Origin: Methylobacterium sp.
Lineage (GTDB): Bacteria; Pseudomonadota; Alphaproteobacteria; Rhizobiales; Beijerinckiaceae
Reading direction: 5' to 3'
Length of the DNA stretch: 64,000 nucleotides
Assembly: GCA_013823325.1 (NCBI GenBank)
Contig: PNLY01000021.1
Span: forward strand, 1 to 64,000
Part shown: one piece after another, positions 28,289 through 38,106 of the stretch
Layout: the number at the start of each line of letters is the position of its first letter
Position numbering within the stretch: the first letter of the stretch is position 1
Position numbers and translations under genes: made by a program
Notes under the pieces: generated by a model
Seen by the model: only the letters and a program-made list of their open reading frames with translations
What the model was told of the DNA's origin: nothing
Databases searched by the model: none

Positions 28289-29032
28289 TCAGTCCGGTTG
28301 GATCTCGTCCGATCCCGCCCTAACCAGGTAGGCCACGGCCCCTGCACTCATCAAGGCCAGGCAGAACCAGGTCAGCGCATAGACCAGATGGGCGTTGCGG
28401 AAGGCGAGCTGGGTCATGCCGCCCTGGGGTAGCGGGCCGGGCTCGGCGGTCGCGTCGGCGTCGACGAAATAGGGCGCGACCGGGCCGAGCTGCCGCGCCA
28501 GCGCGATCGCCGCGACGTCGCGCGAATACCAGCGGCCGGCTGCGGGATCGTTGGCGCGCAGGAAGCCGCCGCCCGGCTCGCTCAGCCTGAGCAGTCCGGC
28601 CAGTTTCGTTTCGCCTGCGGCAGCCTTGGAGCGCTCGTCGGGAGCACGCTTGTCGTCCGGCACGAAACCGCGATTGACGAGGACGGTGAAGCCGGCATCG
28701 GCCCGGAACGGCGCCAGCACCCAGAAGCCGGGACCGCGCTCGGTCACCGCCATGGTCAGGGTCTCGGGCGCGTCAAGGTAACGGCCTTGCAGGGCGACGC
28801 GGCGATATTCGTCCGTCCGGGCCGTGATCGCCGGCCAGTCCGCCGGACCGGGGGCAGCGATCGGCGCGGCCCGCAGGCGTTCCTCGGTGCGGGCGATCAA
28901 ATCGAGCTTCCAACTGCGCCGCTGGACCTGCCAGACGCCGAGCCCGGCGCAGACCAGCGTGGTGAGGCAGAGCCCGGCGACGAAGACCGTCCGGGCGGCG
29001 TCGCCGCGCCGTCGCTCAGCGCCGGCAGACAT
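28289..29032 (-). CDS. SURF1-family cytochrome oxidase assembly protein
   Basis: This 247-residue protein has two membrane segments, near residues 15-35 and 220-240, with a periplasmic domain between. Typical SURF1 features are LGVWQVQRRSWKLDLI, VLVNRGFVP and GRWYSRD. SURF1 assists haem insertion into subunit I of haem-copper oxidases. It lies 10 bases after cyoD, so it is the assembly factor for this bo3-type oxidase. No haem O synthase gene (cyoE) is present in the operon. Confidence 0.9.
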   Translation of the reverse strand: MSAGAERRRGDAARTVFVAGLCLTTLVCAGLGVWQVQRRSWKLDLIARTEERLRAAPIAAPGPADWPAITARTDEYRRVALQGRYLDAPETLTMAVTERGPGFWVLAPFRADAGFTVLVNRGFVPDDKRAPDERSKAAAGETKLAGLLRLSEPGGGFLRANDPAAGRWYSRDVAAIALARQLGPVAPYFVDADATAEPGPLPQGGMTQLAFRNAHLVYALTWFCLALMSAGAVAYLVRAGSDEIQPD

Positions 29033-29042
29033 GTGCCAGGCC

Positions 29043-29426
29043 TCACATCCGGTGCATGTCGGGCATCATGTTGGTGTTGAGGTGGAACATCACCCAGAGC
29101 GAGCCGGCAAGCGCGATCGCGACGACGATGATGGTGAAGATCAGCGCCAGCATGATCCAGCCACCCTCGGAGCGGCCGTTCATGTGCAGGAAATAGACCA
29201 TGTGCACGATGATCTGCACGGCGGCGAAGAGCATGATCACGATCGCCGTCAGCGTCGAATTGCCCAGCACGTCGTTCATGACGAGCCAGAACGGGATCGC
29301 GGTCAGGACGACGGAGAGCAGGAAGCCGGTGATGTAGCCGCGCAGGCTGCCATGCGCCGCGCCGTGGGAGTCGTGCCCGTCGTGATCGTGGCCGTGGGCC
29401 TCGGCAGGAGTCTGGCTAGCGCTCAT
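29043..29426 (-). CDS. cyoD: Cytochrome bo3 quinol oxidase subunit IV
   Basis: The 127-residue protein has a His-rich N-terminus ([16 protein letters not shown]) and three membrane segments containing the CyoD features [22 protein letters not shown] and [10 protein letters not shown]. It helps assemble the oxidase at the inner membrane. The start overlaps the cyoC stop by 4 bases. Confidence 0.93.
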   Translation of the reverse strand: MSASQTPAEAHGHDHDGHDSHGAAHGSLRGYITGFLLSVVLTAIPFWLVMNDVLGNSTLTAIVIMLFAAVQIIVHMVYFLHMNGRSEGGWIMLALIFTIIVVAIALAGSLWVMFHLNTNMMPDMHRM

Positions 29427-30055
29427 TTCAGCACGCCCATCAGGTAGACGAAGGTGAAGACGCCGATCCAGACGACGTCGAGGAAGTGCCAGAACATGCT
29501 GAGGCACATCAGCCGGCGCCGATTGGCCTCGATCAGCCCGTGCTTCGAGACCTGCGTCATCAGCACGGCGAGCCAGATCAGGCCGAAGGTGACGTGCAGC
29601 CCGTGCGTGCCGACCAGCGTGAAGAAGGAGGACAGGAAGGCGCTGCGCATCGGCGTCGCGCCCTCGTGGATCAGATGGGCGAACTCGTAGAGCTCGATCG
29701 CGAGGAAGGCGAGGCCGAACAGCGCGGTGACGACCAGCCAGCCCTGCATCGCCGCCTGCCGGCCCTTGTCCATCGCCAGCATGGCGAAGCCATAGGTGAT
29801 CGAGGAGAACAGCAGCATGGCGGTGTTGACCGCGACCAGCCGTAGGTCGAACAGGTCCGCGCCGGAGGGGCCGGCGGCGTAATTGCGCCCGAGCACGCCA
29901 TAGGTGGCGAAGAGGACTGCGAAGACCAGGCAGTCGCTCATCAGATAGAGCCAGAAGCCGAGCATGGTCGAGCCGCCCGGGTGCGCGTGCTCTTCCTCGG
30001 TGACGTAGAAAGCCGGGGCGGTGCCTGCGGTCTGCGCTGTTGCCTTCGCCATCAT
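29423..30055 (-). CDS. cyoC: Cytochrome bo3 quinol oxidase subunit III
   Basis: This 210-residue subunit has five membrane segments and CyoC features ([52 protein letters not shown]). It stabilises the proton channels of subunit I. It starts 6 bases after the cyoB stop; ATG 30055 or 30052 are equally possible. Confidence 0.94.
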   Translation of the reverse strand: MMAKATAQTAGTAPAFYVTEEEHAHPGGSTMLGFWLYLMSDCLVFAVLFATYGVLGRNYAAGPSGADLFDLRLVAVNTAMLLFSSITYGFAMLAMDKGRQAAMQGWLVVTALFGLAFLAIELYEFAHLIHEGATPMRSAFLSSFFTLVGTHGLHVTFGLIWLAVLMTQVSKHGLIEANRRRLMCLSMFWHFLDVVWIGVFTFVYLMGVLK

Positions 30056-30061
30056 CGCCCC

Positions 30062-32062
30062 TCAGGCCCGGCCCAAAAGCTGGGTACGCGCGTCTTCGGC
30101 CTGTACGACCTCGTCGGCCGGGATGTTGAAGTCGCGGTCGTAATTGAAGGTGTGGATGATCACGGCAGCGAGCACGCCGACGAAGGAGAGCGCCGCCAGC
30201 CACCAGATATACCAGATCAGGGCAAAGCCGCAGATCGTCGCCAGCCCGGCGATGATCACCCCGGCGCCGGTGTTCCGGGGCATGTGGATCGGCCGGAAGC
30301 CGGCGAGCGGGCGGCTATAGCCGCGCTTCTTCATGTCCGCCCAAGCGTCGAGGTCGTGCACGATCGGGGTGAAGGCGAAGTTGTAGGCCGGCGGCGGCGA
30401 CGAGGTCGACCATTCCAGCGTGCGCCCGTCCCAGGGGTCGCCGGTCGTGTCGCGCAATTGCTCGCGGCGCAGGATGCTGACGCCGATCTGGATCAGGAAG
30501 CAGAGGATGCCGAGCGCGATCAGCAGGGCGCCCGCCGCGGCGATCACGAACCAGATCTGCAGGGACGGGTCCTCGAAGCGGCTGAGGCGCCGCGTCACGC
30601 CCATCAGGCCGAGGATGTAGAGCGGCATGAAGGCGACGTAGAAGCCGATCACCCAGAACCAGAAGGAGAGGAGCCCCCAGAACCGGTCGAGCTTGAAGCC
30701 GAAGGCCTTGGGGAACCAGTAGGCGATGCCGGCGAAGACGCCGAAGACCACGCCGCCGATGATGACGTTGTGGAAATGGGCGATCAGGAACAGGCTGTTG
30801 TGCAGCACGAAATCGGCCGGCGGCACCGCGAGCATGACGCCGGTCATGCCGCCGATGACGAAGGTGATCATGAAGGCGAGGAGCCACATCATCGGCAGTT
30901 CGAAGCGGATGCGGCCACGGTACATCGTGAACAGCCAGTTGAAGATCTTCGCTCCCGTCGGGATCGAGATGATCATCGTCGTGATGCCGAAGAAGGAGTT
31001 CACGCTGGCGCCCGAGCCCATCGTGAAGAAGTGGTGCAGCCAGACCAGGTAGGACAGGATGGTGATGACCACCGTCGCATAGACCATCGAGGTGTAGCCG
31101 AAGAGGCGCTTGCCGCAGAAGGTCGACGCTACCTCCGAGTACACGCCGAAGATCGGCAGGATCAGGATGTAGACCTCCGGGTGGCCCCAGATCCAGATCA
31201 GGTTCACGTACATCATCGGGTTGCCGCCGAGATCGTTCGTGAAGAAGTTGGTGCCGACATAGCGGTCGAGCGTCAGCAAAGCGAGCGTCGCCGCCAGGAT
31301 CGGGAAGGTCGCGACGATCAGCACGTTGGTGCACAGCGACGTCCAGGTGAAGACCGGCATCTTCATCATGTCCATGCCGGGCGCGCGCATCTTGACGATG
31401 GTCGCGATCAGGTTGACCCCGGACAAGGTCGTGCCGATGCCGGCGATCTGCAGGCCCCAGAGATAGTAGTCCATGCCTACCCCGGGCGAGTAGGCGGCTC
31501 CCGACAGCGGTGGATAGGCGAGCCAGCCGACCTTGGCGAACTCGCCGATGAAGAGCGAGGCCATGATCAGCACGGCGCCGCCGACCGTCATCCAGAAGCT
31601 GAAATTGTTGAGGAAGGGGAAGGCGACGTCGCGCGCGCCGATCTGCAGCGGCACGACATAGTTCATCAGGCCGGTGACGAAGGGCATGGCCACGAAGAAG
31701 ATCATGATCACGCCATGGGCGGTGAAGATCTGGTCGTAGTGGTGGGGCGGCAGATAGCCCTCGTTGCCGGCAAAGGCGATCGCCTGCTGGCCGCGCATCA
31801 TCAGCGCGTCGGCGAAGCCGCGCAGCAGCATGACGACGCCCAGGATCATGTACATGACCCCGATCTTCTTGTGGTCGACGCTGGTGAACCACTCGTGCCA
31901 GAGATAGCCCCAGAGCTTGAACCGGGTGATCAGTGCGACGAGCACGAGGCCGCCGAGCGCCACGGCGGCGAAGGTCCCGATCAGGATCGGCTCGTGATAG
32001 GGGATTGCTTCGAGGGTGAAGCGTCCGAAGAGGAGCTTCCACCAGTCGGGATAGGAAGTCAT
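30062..32062 (-). CDS. cyoB: Cytochrome bo3 quinol oxidase subunit I
   Basis: This 666-residue catalytic subunit oxidises ubiquinol and reduces oxygen while pumping protons. The haem and copper sites are all visible: [23 protein letters not shown] with the cross-linked His and Tyr, [11 protein letters not shown], and [10 protein letters not shown]. The N- and C-terminal extensions match quinol rather than cytochrome c oxidases. It is 25 bases after cyoA. Confidence 0.95.
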   Translation of the reverse strand: MTSYPDWWKLLFGRFTLEAIPYHEPILIGTFAAVALGGLVLVALITRFKLWGYLWHEWFTSVDHKKIGVMYMILGVVMLLRGFADALMMRGQQAIAFAGNEGYLPPHHYDQIFTAHGVIMIFFVAMPFVTGLMNYVVPLQIGARDVAFPFLNNFSFWMTVGGAVLIMASLFIGEFAKVGWLAYPPLSGAAYSPGVGMDYYLWGLQIAGIGTTLSGVNLIATIVKMRAPGMDMMKMPVFTWTSLCTNVLIVATFPILAATLALLTLDRYVGTNFFTNDLGGNPMMYVNLIWIWGHPEVYILILPIFGVYSEVASTFCGKRLFGYTSMVYATVVITILSYLVWLHHFFTMGSGASVNSFFGITTMIISIPTGAKIFNWLFTMYRGRIRFELPMMWLLAFMITFVIGGMTGVMLAVPPADFVLHNSLFLIAHFHNVIIGGVVFGVFAGIAYWFPKAFGFKLDRFWGLLSFWFWVIGFYVAFMPLYILGLMGVTRRLSRFEDPSLQIWFVIAAAGALLIALGILCFLIQIGVSILRREQLRDTTGDPWDGRTLEWSTSSPPPAYNFAFTPIVHDLDAWADMKKRGYSRPLAGFRPIHMPRNTGAGVIIAGLATICGFALIWYIWWLAALSFVGVLAAVIIHTFNYDRDFNIPADEVVQAEDARTQLLGRA

Positions 32063-32087
32063 CGGTTCCTCGGCTCGCGCGTGCGGC

Positions 32088-33218
32088 TCAGTTGACGGCG
32101 CGGGCGGTTACGCCCGCAGCGCCGTAGACATCGGTCGGCGTGCAGATCGCCATCACGAAGGGGCGTGGCGGCAATGGCTGCCCGCCGCGGCGCACGCTCT
32201 TGTCGTATTCGAGCGCTGTGACGGTATGGATGCCCTCCTTGCCGCCGCCACCCCTGGCGTCCATCGCCATCATGTCGCGCGTGCACATCTTGGCGCGATC
32301 GACGCACATGTTGAGGATGGCGGTGAAGAGATCGGACGGGATGTCGCGGAAATAGCGGACCGGCTCGCGCTCGCTCGGCCGCTCCAGCACGAGGTATTCC
32401 TCGCGCCCGAGCGTCGTGCCGTTGCGGATCGCGCCCTGCACCCAGTCGCCGAAGGCGGCATCGTCGACGCCGCGGAAGCGGAAGCGCATGTCGGAGAAGC
32501 CGGCGCCGCTGTAATTGGCCGAGAAGCCCTCAAATTCGCCGGCATGGTTGATCACGGCGTTGAGCTTGGTCTGCATGCCCGGCATGGCGTAGATCTGGCC
32601 GGCGAGCGCGGGAATGAAGAGCGAGTTCATCACCGCGGAGGAGGTGATGCGGAACTCGATCGGCTGGTCGACCGGCGCCACCACCTCGTTGAGCGAGGCG
32701 ATGCCCTGGGCGGGGTAGAGGAACAGCCATTTCCAGTCGAGCGCCACGACCTCGATCACCAGCGGCTGCTTCCTGACCGCGGTGCTGCCCGCCCGCGCCT
32801 CGACCACCGGCTTGCTGGCGCTGATACGGTTGAGCGGCCGATAGGGGTCGAGCAGATGCGTGCCCATCCAGGTCATCGCGCCGATGACGATGATGATCAG
32901 CAGCGGCACCGACCAGATCACCACCTCGAGCGGCAGCGAGTGGTTCCAGTCGGGATCGTAGCTCGCCTTGGCCGAGGCGCGGTAGCGCCAGGCGAAGAAG
33001 ATCGTCAGCGCCATCACCGGAACGATGACGAGCAGCATCAGCGCGGTGGAGGCCAGAAGCAGGTTTCGTTGTTGCAGTGCAACATCGCCTGACGGCGCCA
33101 GCAGCACCCATTGGCAGCCGCCGAGCAGCGCAAAGAGCGGCAGAACCGCTATCGCTCGAAAGATCCGCAAGAGAGTCGAGACCTCCCTGTTCCGGGGACC
33201 GCCGTTCTCTAGGTCCAT
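32088..33218 (-). CDS. cyoA: Cytochrome bo3 quinol oxidase subunit II
   Basis: The 376-residue protein has a lipoprotein signal ending LLGGC, two membrane segments, the motif [14 protein letters not shown] and a cupredoxin domain lacking the CuA cysteine pair, as expected for a quinol oxidase. A C-terminal arm follows. ATG 33218 is used; a TTG at 33242 also lies in frame. Its 5' gap to the divergent MFS gene (33219-33354) must hold the cyo promoter. Confidence 0.92.
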   Translation of the reverse strand: MDLENGGPRNREVSTLLRIFRAIAVLPLFALLGGCQWVLLAPSGDVALQQRNLLLASTALMLLVIVPVMALTIFFAWRYRASAKASYDPDWNHSLPLEVVIWSVPLLIIIVIGAMTWMGTHLLDPYRPLNRISASKPVVEARAGSTAVRKQPLVIEVVALDWKWLFLYPAQGIASLNEVVAPVDQPIEFRITSSAVMNSLFIPALAGQIYAMPGMQTKLNAVINHAGEFEGFSANYSGAGFSDMRFRFRGVDDAAFGDWVQGAIRNGTTLGREEYLVLERPSEREPVRYFRDIPSDLFTAILNMCVDRAKMCTRDMMAMDARGGGGKEGIHTVTALEYDKSVRRGGQPLPPRPFVMAICTPTDVYGAAGVTARAVN

Positions 33219-33354
33219 TCTTTCGCGCCGCACATAAGACAATCTGTCCCATTGCGGCAGTTTGACGTGTTGCTTCTATCCACCGTATCCATTTGTCAGA
33301 GGTGCGGGCAAGTCCGGTCTCTCCGGGCGGCCGCCAGCTTAGGAATTCGCGGTC

Positions 33355-34680
33355 ATGAGCGCTGACGCGACCATCCAGCCATCGGCCCTGCCGGCGGAAG
33401 ATCATCGGCGGGACCACGTCAGCCCGGCCGATATCGCGCTCGGCGTCATCATCGGGCGAACCTCGGAATATTTCGACTTCTTCGTCTTCGGCCTCGGCTG
33501 CGTGCTGGTTTTCCCCGAGCTGGTCTTTCCCTTCGTCGACCGGCTCACCGGCACGCTTTACGCGTTCGGCATCTTCGCGCTGGCTTTCGTGACGCGCCCG
33601 CTCGGCTCGGTGCTGTTCTTCGCGATCGACCGCAATTACGGCCGGACGACCAAGCTCACGGCTGCGCTCTTTCTGCTCGGCGGCTCGACTGCCGCGATCG
33701 CCTTTTTGCCGGGCTACCAGACGATCGGCATCTGGTCCTGCGTCATCCTTGCGGCCTTCCGCCTGCTGCAGGGCATCGCGCTCGGCGGCGCCTGGGACGG
33801 CCTGTCCTCGCTGCTGGCGCTGAACGCCCCTGCCAACCGGCGCGGCTGGTACGCCATGCTGCCGCAGCTCGGCGCGCCCTTCGGCTTCATCCTTGCCGCC
33901 GGGCTCTTCGCCTATTTCGAGGGCGCGCTCTCGAAGGAGGATTTCCTCGGCTGGGGCTGGCGCTATCCCTTCTTCGTCGCGCTCACCATCAACGTCGTCG
34001 CATTGTTCGCGCGGCTGCGCATGGTCGCGACCCATGAATTCGCAGAGCTGATGACCACGCGCGAGCTCGTGCCGGTGCGGACCTCCGAGCTGATCCGCGC
34101 CCGTGGCAGCACGCTCCTCCTCGGCGCCTTCGTGCCATTGGCGAGCTTCGCGCTGTTCCATCTCGTCACGATCTTCCCGGTCAGCTGGATCAACCTCTTC
34201 ACCAACCGCTCGGTCTCCGAGTTCCTGCTGGTGCAGGCTGCCGGCGGCGTGGTCGGGGCCGGGGCGATCGTCACCTCCGGCCTGATCGCCGACCAGATCG
34301 GACGACGCAACACGCTGCTGCTCTCCGGCGCGATGATCGGCCTGTTCAGCCTGTCGAGCATTGTCGCACCGCTGCTCTTCGGTGACAGCCAGGCGGGGCA
34401 GACGATCTATGTGATCATCGGCTTCGGCCTGCTCGGGCTGTCCTATGGCCAGACGGCCGGCGCGGTCGCCAGCAGCTTCGGTGCGAACTACCGCTACACC
34501 GGCGCGGCCCTGACTTCCGACCTCGCCTGGCTGCTCGGCGCGGGCTTCGCGCCGCTGGTTGCGCTGACGGTGTCAAGCACGTTCGGCCTCGCCTGGGTCG
34601 GCATCTACCTGCTTTCCGGCGCGCTCTGCACGCTGGCGGCGCTGGCGGTCGATCGGCGCCTGGAAGCGCGCTACGAGTGA
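33355..34680 (+). CDS. MFS transporter (metabolite:proton symporter type)
   Basis: The 441-residue protein has about twelve membrane segments, with the family motif RPLGSVLFFAIDRNYGRTTKL between segments 2 and 3 and LIADQIGRRNTLL in the matching position of the second half. It resembles the SHS/metabolite symporter group that moves organic acids or osmolytes. It is divergent from cyoA and convergent with a lysR gene. Substrate unknown. Confidence 0.87.
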   Translation: MSADATIQPSALPAEDHRRDHVSPADIALGVIIGRTSEYFDFFVFGLGCVLVFPELVFPFVDRLTGTLYAFGIFALAFVTRPLGSVLFFAIDRNYGRTTKLTAALFLLGGSTAAIAFLPGYQTIGIWSCVILAAFRLLQGIALGGAWDGLSSLLALNAPANRRGWYAMLPQLGAPFGFILAAGLFAYFEGALSKEDFLGWGWRYPFFVALTINVVALFARLRMVATHEFAELMTTRELVPVRTSELIRARGSTLLLGAFVPLASFALFHLVTIFPVSWINLFTNRSVSEFLLVQAAGGVVGAGAIVTSGLIADQIGRRNTLLLSGAMIGLFSLSSIVAPLLFGDSQAGQTIYVIIGFGLLGLSYGQTAGAVASSFGANYRYTGAALTSDLAWLLGAGFAPLVALTVSSTFGLAWVGIYLLSGALCTLAALAVDRRLEARYE

Positions 34681-34731
34681 AGGCGGTGCCCATGAGGAGC
34701 AGCCGTCCTCGCTCGCGAGGGCGTCGGCCTG

Positions 34732-35646
34732 TCAGCCGGTGCTGTTCAGAAACAGCCGGATCTCGTCGGCGAGCCAGTCGCGCACGGCACAGACCTTGGG
34801 ATGATCCTGGTTGCCAGGACGGTAGACCAGATCGTAGCCGCGTTCGGCCTTGAGCGTCAGCTCGGGGAAGGGCGCGACGAGGCGCCCGGCGGCGAGGTCC
34901 TCCGCCACGAGCACGCTGCGGCCGAGCGCCACGCCTTCGCCGCGCAGGGCGGCCTCGATGGCGAGGCTGCCATGGCTGTAGGCCGGGCCGCGGCTGCGCA
35001 GCTTCGCCAGGCCCGTCAGAGCGAACCACTGCTCCCAGTTCGCCAGCATGCGATCCTCATGCAACAGGATGCAGCCCGTCAGCTCCGTCGGCGAAACCCG
35101 GGCGCCGATCTCGCTCAAATAAGCGGGGCTGCACACCGGCGTGACGGTCTCGTCGAGGATCTGCTCCGCGACGGCGTGGGGGTAATGCCCGGTGCCATAG
35201 CGCACGGCGGCATCGATGCGGCCGTCGGCCAACTCGACATTGATGTCGGTGACGTCGAGATGCACGTCATAGTCCGGGAGGCGCACCATCAGCCGGTGCA
35301 GGCGCGGCGCCAGCCACTTGCTGGCGAGCGAGACGCTCGTGCTGAGCGTCAGGCGCGTCGCGACATTCAGGCTGCGCAGCCGCTCGGCTTCCCGCGTCAG
35401 CTCGGCCAGGCTGCGGGTGACGACCGCGAGGAACTCAGCGCCGGCCTCGGTCAGCACGATCTGCCGGGTCAGGCGTTTGAACAGGGCGACGCTCAGATGC
35501 GCTTCCAGTGTCTTAACATGGCGGCTCACCGCGCCATGGGTGAGGTTCAGCTCCTGCGCCGCCAGCGTCATGCTCGACAGCCGCCCGGCCGCCTCGAAGG
35601 CGCGGAGCGTCTGCAGCGGTGGAAGGCGATTGAATCGCGAGTTCAT
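34732..35646 (-). CDS. LysR-family regulator (GcvA-like)
   Basis: This protein is 304 residues from ATG 35646 (RLPPLQTLRAFEAAGRLSSMTLAAQELNLTHGAVSRHVKTLE), a GcvA-type LysR start, followed by an effector-binding domain. ATG 35667 is also in frame, but that start would put the palindrome at 35650-35666 inside the gene, so I prefer 35646. It is divergent from an EamA exporter gene and probably regulates it. Confidence 0.87.
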   Translation of the reverse strand: MNSRFNRLPPLQTLRAFEAAGRLSSMTLAAQELNLTHGAVSRHVKTLEAHLSVALFKRLTRQIVLTEAGAEFLAVVTRSLAELTREAERLRSLNVATRLTLSTSVSLASKWLAPRLHRLMVRLPDYDVHLDVTDINVELADGRIDAAVRYGTGHYPHAVAEQILDETVTPVCSPAYLSEIGARVSPTELTGCILLHEDRMLANWEQWFALTGLAKLRSRGPAYSHGSLAIEAALRGEGVALGRSVLVAEDLAAGRLVAPFPELTLKAERGYDLVYRPGNQDHPKVCAVRDWLADEIRLFLNSTG

Positions 35647-35649
35647 GCG

Positions 35650-35666
35650 TGAGTGTTGCTCACTCA
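35650..35666. promoter_or_regulatory. Palindrome before the GcvA-like lysR gene
   Basis: TGAGTG-TTGCT-CACTCA is a perfect 6-base inverted repeat directly before ATG 35646, in the divergent gap with the exporter gene. It could serve autorepression. Confidence 0.4.
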
Positions 35667-35767
35667 TGACGTGACGACAAATGGTTTGTCGGGCGGCCGC
35701 GGAAGACCTAGAGCCTGCGGTCACGCAACGCCTTCGCAACGCGCTCCTGACGCATGAAGACCGCCCC

Positions 35768-36682
35768 ATGAGCCAAACGGCGCTCGCCACCCGCTACAGC
35801 CCCTCCGTCGGCAGCTTCGCTGCGATGCTGCTGCTGGCGCTGATGTGGGGCGTCTCGATTCCCATCACCAAGCTCGGCCTGCTGACGCTGCCGCCGCTGA
35901 CGCTGACCGCGCTGCGCTTCGGGATCGCGCTACCGTTGATGTTCCTGCTCGTCATCGGCAAGCAGCGCCTGCCGCGCCGGGCGCTGCCGCGCGTCGCCGC
36001 CCTCGGCGTCCTCGGTATCGGCATCGGTCAGGTGGCGCAGACCTTCGGCGTCGTCGGCACCTCGGCCTCCGTCGCGACCATCATCTCGGCGACCATCCCG
36101 ATCTTCGTCGTCGTCTTCGCGGCGGCGCGCTTGCGCCAATCGGTGTCTGGTTTGCAGGCGCTGGGGCTGCTGGCCGCCTTCGCCGGCATCGCTTTGGTCG
36201 CCTCCGGCCGCGGCGACGCGGCTGTCGCGACCTCGCAGACCACGCTCACCGGCGCGGCGCTGGTGCTGCTCTCGGCGCTGACCATCGCCTTCTACTATGT
36301 CTGGAGCGTCGAGCTGACCGAACAGTATGGCACCGCCACCGTTGCCGCCTGGAGCACGGTCTTCGGCTTCCTGGCGCTGCTGCCCTGGACGGCCTGGGAG
36401 ATGTGGCATGTCCCGTTCGAGGTGACGGCCACGGGCCTCGCGACGGCGGTCTATCTCGGCATCGTCGTGACGGTGGCGGGCCTGTTCCTCTGGCTGCATC
36501 TGCTGCGCACGGTGCCGGCGCGCATCGCGGCCGGCATCCAGTATCTGCAGCCGGTCGTCGGTGTCGCCGCCGCCGCCGCTATGTTCGGCGACGAACTCGG
36601 GCTGTTCTTCGTGCTCGGCGTCCTGCTGGTGCTGGGCGGCCTTGCATTGACCGTCACGGAGCGACGCAAGGCGGCCGCCTAG
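35768..36682 (+). CDS. EamA/DMT-family transporter
   Basis: This 304-residue membrane protein has ten predicted segments in two EamA repeats, with the usual start LLLALMWGVSIPITKLGL and the second repeat near residue 160. EamA proteins usually export amino acids or metabolites. It is divergent from the LysR gene, a common exporter-regulator pairing. ATG 35768 begins the first repeat; an upstream in-frame start at 35681 would add unlike sequence. Confidence 0.87.
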   Translation: MSQTALATRYSPSVGSFAAMLLLALMWGVSIPITKLGLLTLPPLTLTALRFGIALPLMFLLVIGKQRLPRRALPRVAALGVLGIGIGQVAQTFGVVGTSASVATIISATIPIFVVVFAAARLRQSVSGLQALGLLAAFAGIALVASGRGDAAVATSQTTLTGAALVLLSALTIAFYYVWSVELTEQYGTATVAAWSTVFGFLALLPWTAWEMWHVPFEVTATGLATAVYLGIVVTVAGLFLWLHLLRTVPARIAAGIQYLQPVVGVAAAAAMFGDELGLFFVLGVLLVLGGLALTVTERRKAAA

Positions 36683-36692
36683 GCGAGCCGCT

Positions 36693-37370
36693 TTAGCTCT
36701 CGAAATACGCCGTGTTGCGCCCGCCGATGACGATGTCCCAGCGATAGAGCGCCTCGCCACGCGGGCCCTGGCCGACGAGATTGCCAAAATGGCGCGGCTG
36801 GGCTTCGCCGAGCAGGATGAACATCGGGTCGCGGGCAAGATGCGGATCGCCGGCGAAATACATCTGGGCGATCAGCCTGGCCGAGCCGCCGCGGATCGAG
36901 ACATGGACATGGGCCGGGCGCCAGCGGTCGATGTCCGGCCGCGCCAGGTAGGAGCCGGGCATGATGGTGCGGAAGCGATAGCGACCGGCCTCGTCGGTCA
37001 TCGTCCGGCCGAAGCCGAGGAAGTTCGGGTCGAGCCGCTCGCGCACCGGGTCCTTCACATGGGTGTAGCGGCCCCATGTGTTGGCGTTCCAGATCTCGAC
37101 CAGCGTGTTGCGGACCGGGCGGCCGAACTCGTCGAGGACATGGCCGGAGATCTCGATGACCTCGCCTTCGGCTTGCGGCCGGCCGGGCGCGATCCGGGTC
37201 AGGTCGTTCTCGCCGAGCTTGAGGCCGGGCAGATCACTCACCCAGGGCACGAAGCTGCGCCGCGCCGCCTCGGGGATCAGATGCAGCCGCTCGCTCGGCA
37301 CGCGCCGTTCCGCCGCTCCGTCGGTGGGGCCCGGCAGCATCAGCCGGCCGCGGTCGATGATCAGGGACAT
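36693..37370 (-). CDS. pcaH: Intradiol dioxygenase, protocatechuate 3,4-dioxygenase beta subunit-like
   Basis: The 225-residue protein has all four Fe(III) ligands in pattern: Tyr102 (WGRYTH), Tyr141 (PGSYLA), His154 and His156 (WRPAHVHVSI). NANTWGRYTH and LDPNFLGFGRT match the beta-subunit barrel. It would split a catechol ring between the two hydroxyls. It lies 14 bases after the alpha subunit gene. The usual partners pcaB, C, D, I, J are missing nearby, and the IclR-type element upstream of pcaG places it with the neighbouring amine and CoA genes, so its true substrate may not be protocatechuate. Confidence 0.85.
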   Translation of the reverse strand: MSLIIDRGRLMLPGPTDGAAERRVPSERLHLIPEAARRSFVPWVSDLPGLKLGENDLTRIAPGRPQAEGEVIEISGHVLDEFGRPVRNTLVEIWNANTWGRYTHVKDPVRERLDPNFLGFGRTMTDEAGRYRFRTIMPGSYLARPDIDRWRPAHVHVSIRGGSARLIAQMYFAGDPHLARDPMFILLGEAQPRHFGNLVGQGPRGEALYRWDIVIGGRNTAYFES

Positions 37371-37384
37371 CGCTTGCCCTCCGT

Positions 37385-38011
37385 TCAGCTCGAAAGGTCG
37401 TCGAAGAAGGGCGTCTCGCCCGGGCCGCGCATCACGATCGCGATCTCGTAGACCGCCGGGCCGTCCGCAGGTGCCTCGACCCGCCTGGCGATCAGGCGCT
37501 CGCGCAGTTCCGGCGGCAGGCTCGCCAGCAGCGGGTCCTGCGCGTTCGCCTTCGACTCGTCGTCGAAGAAGATCTGCGTGACCAGCCGGGTGATCCCGTC
37601 GGAGAACATCGTCATGGTGATGTGCGGCGCGCGTGCCGCCATGCCGCCCTCGGCGGGAAGCGCGCCCGGCTTGATCGTCCTGAAGGCAAAAGGTTCGGTT
37701 GTGGTGATCAGCCGGCCGAAGCCGTCGAAGAACGGGTCGAGCAGGGGATGGCCGTTATTGTCCGGCGTGCGCAGGATGCCGGCGGCGTTGGCCTGCCAGA
37801 ACTCGACCAGCGCGTCGTCGACGATCGCGCCGTCGCTGTCGAGCAGGCGGCCGCGCAGGATGATCTGCTGTCCCTGCGGCCCGACGCTCAGCCCGCAATG
37901 CAGGCGCGTCAGGTCGCTGCGGTCGCCGTCGATGAAGGAATAGGGGTAGTAGGGACCGACCGTGTCTTCGGCGCGCGGCGCGAGCCGGTTGGTGACTGGC
38001 GTATCGCTCAT
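37385..38011 (-). CDS. pcaG: Intradiol dioxygenase, protocatechuate 3,4-dioxygenase alpha subunit-like
   Basis: The 208-residue protein has the alpha-subunit start (EDTVGPYYPY), VEFWQANAAGIL and FFDGFGRLITT. It lacks the Tyr/Tyr/His/His iron set, as expected of the non-catalytic alpha chain that shapes the active site. ATG 38011 is used. A conserved 20-base element lies 50 bases upstream, so pcaGH has its own promoter apart from the dehydrogenase operon. Confidence 0.85.
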   Translation of the reverse strand: MSDTPVTNRLAPRAEDTVGPYYPYSFIDGDRSDLTRLHCGLSVGPQGQQIILRGRLLDSDGAIVDDALVEFWQANAAGILRTPDNNGHPLLDPFFDGFGRLITTTEPFAFRTIKPGALPAEGGMAARAPHITMTMFSDGITRLVTQIFFDDESKANAQDPLLASLPPELRERLIARRVEAPADGPAVYEIAIVMRGPGETPFFDDLSS

Positions 38012-38060
38012 CGCGCGACCTCGATCGACGATCTTTGCGGCATGCCGTCCTCTCTGCTCA

Positions 38061-38080
38061 ATTATGTTTATATGCAAAAC
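38061..38080 (-). promoter_or_regulatory. Candidate IclR operator before pcaG
   Basis: On the minus strand this reads GTTTTGCATATAAACATAAT. It differs by one base from the element at 43987-44006 in front of the aminotransferase gene, in the same orientation relative to the gene it precedes. This points to one shared regulator. Confidence 0.65.
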
Positions 38081-38106
38081 TCTGTTTAATCAACGCAGAG
38101 TGATGG

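Noticed and set aside
36693..38011. Standard protocatechuate branch of the beta-ketoadipate pathway
   Set aside because: The dioxygenase subunits are present, but pcaB, C, D, I, J, F and PcaQ-type regulators are absent; the shared IclR-type element links them to other genes instead.
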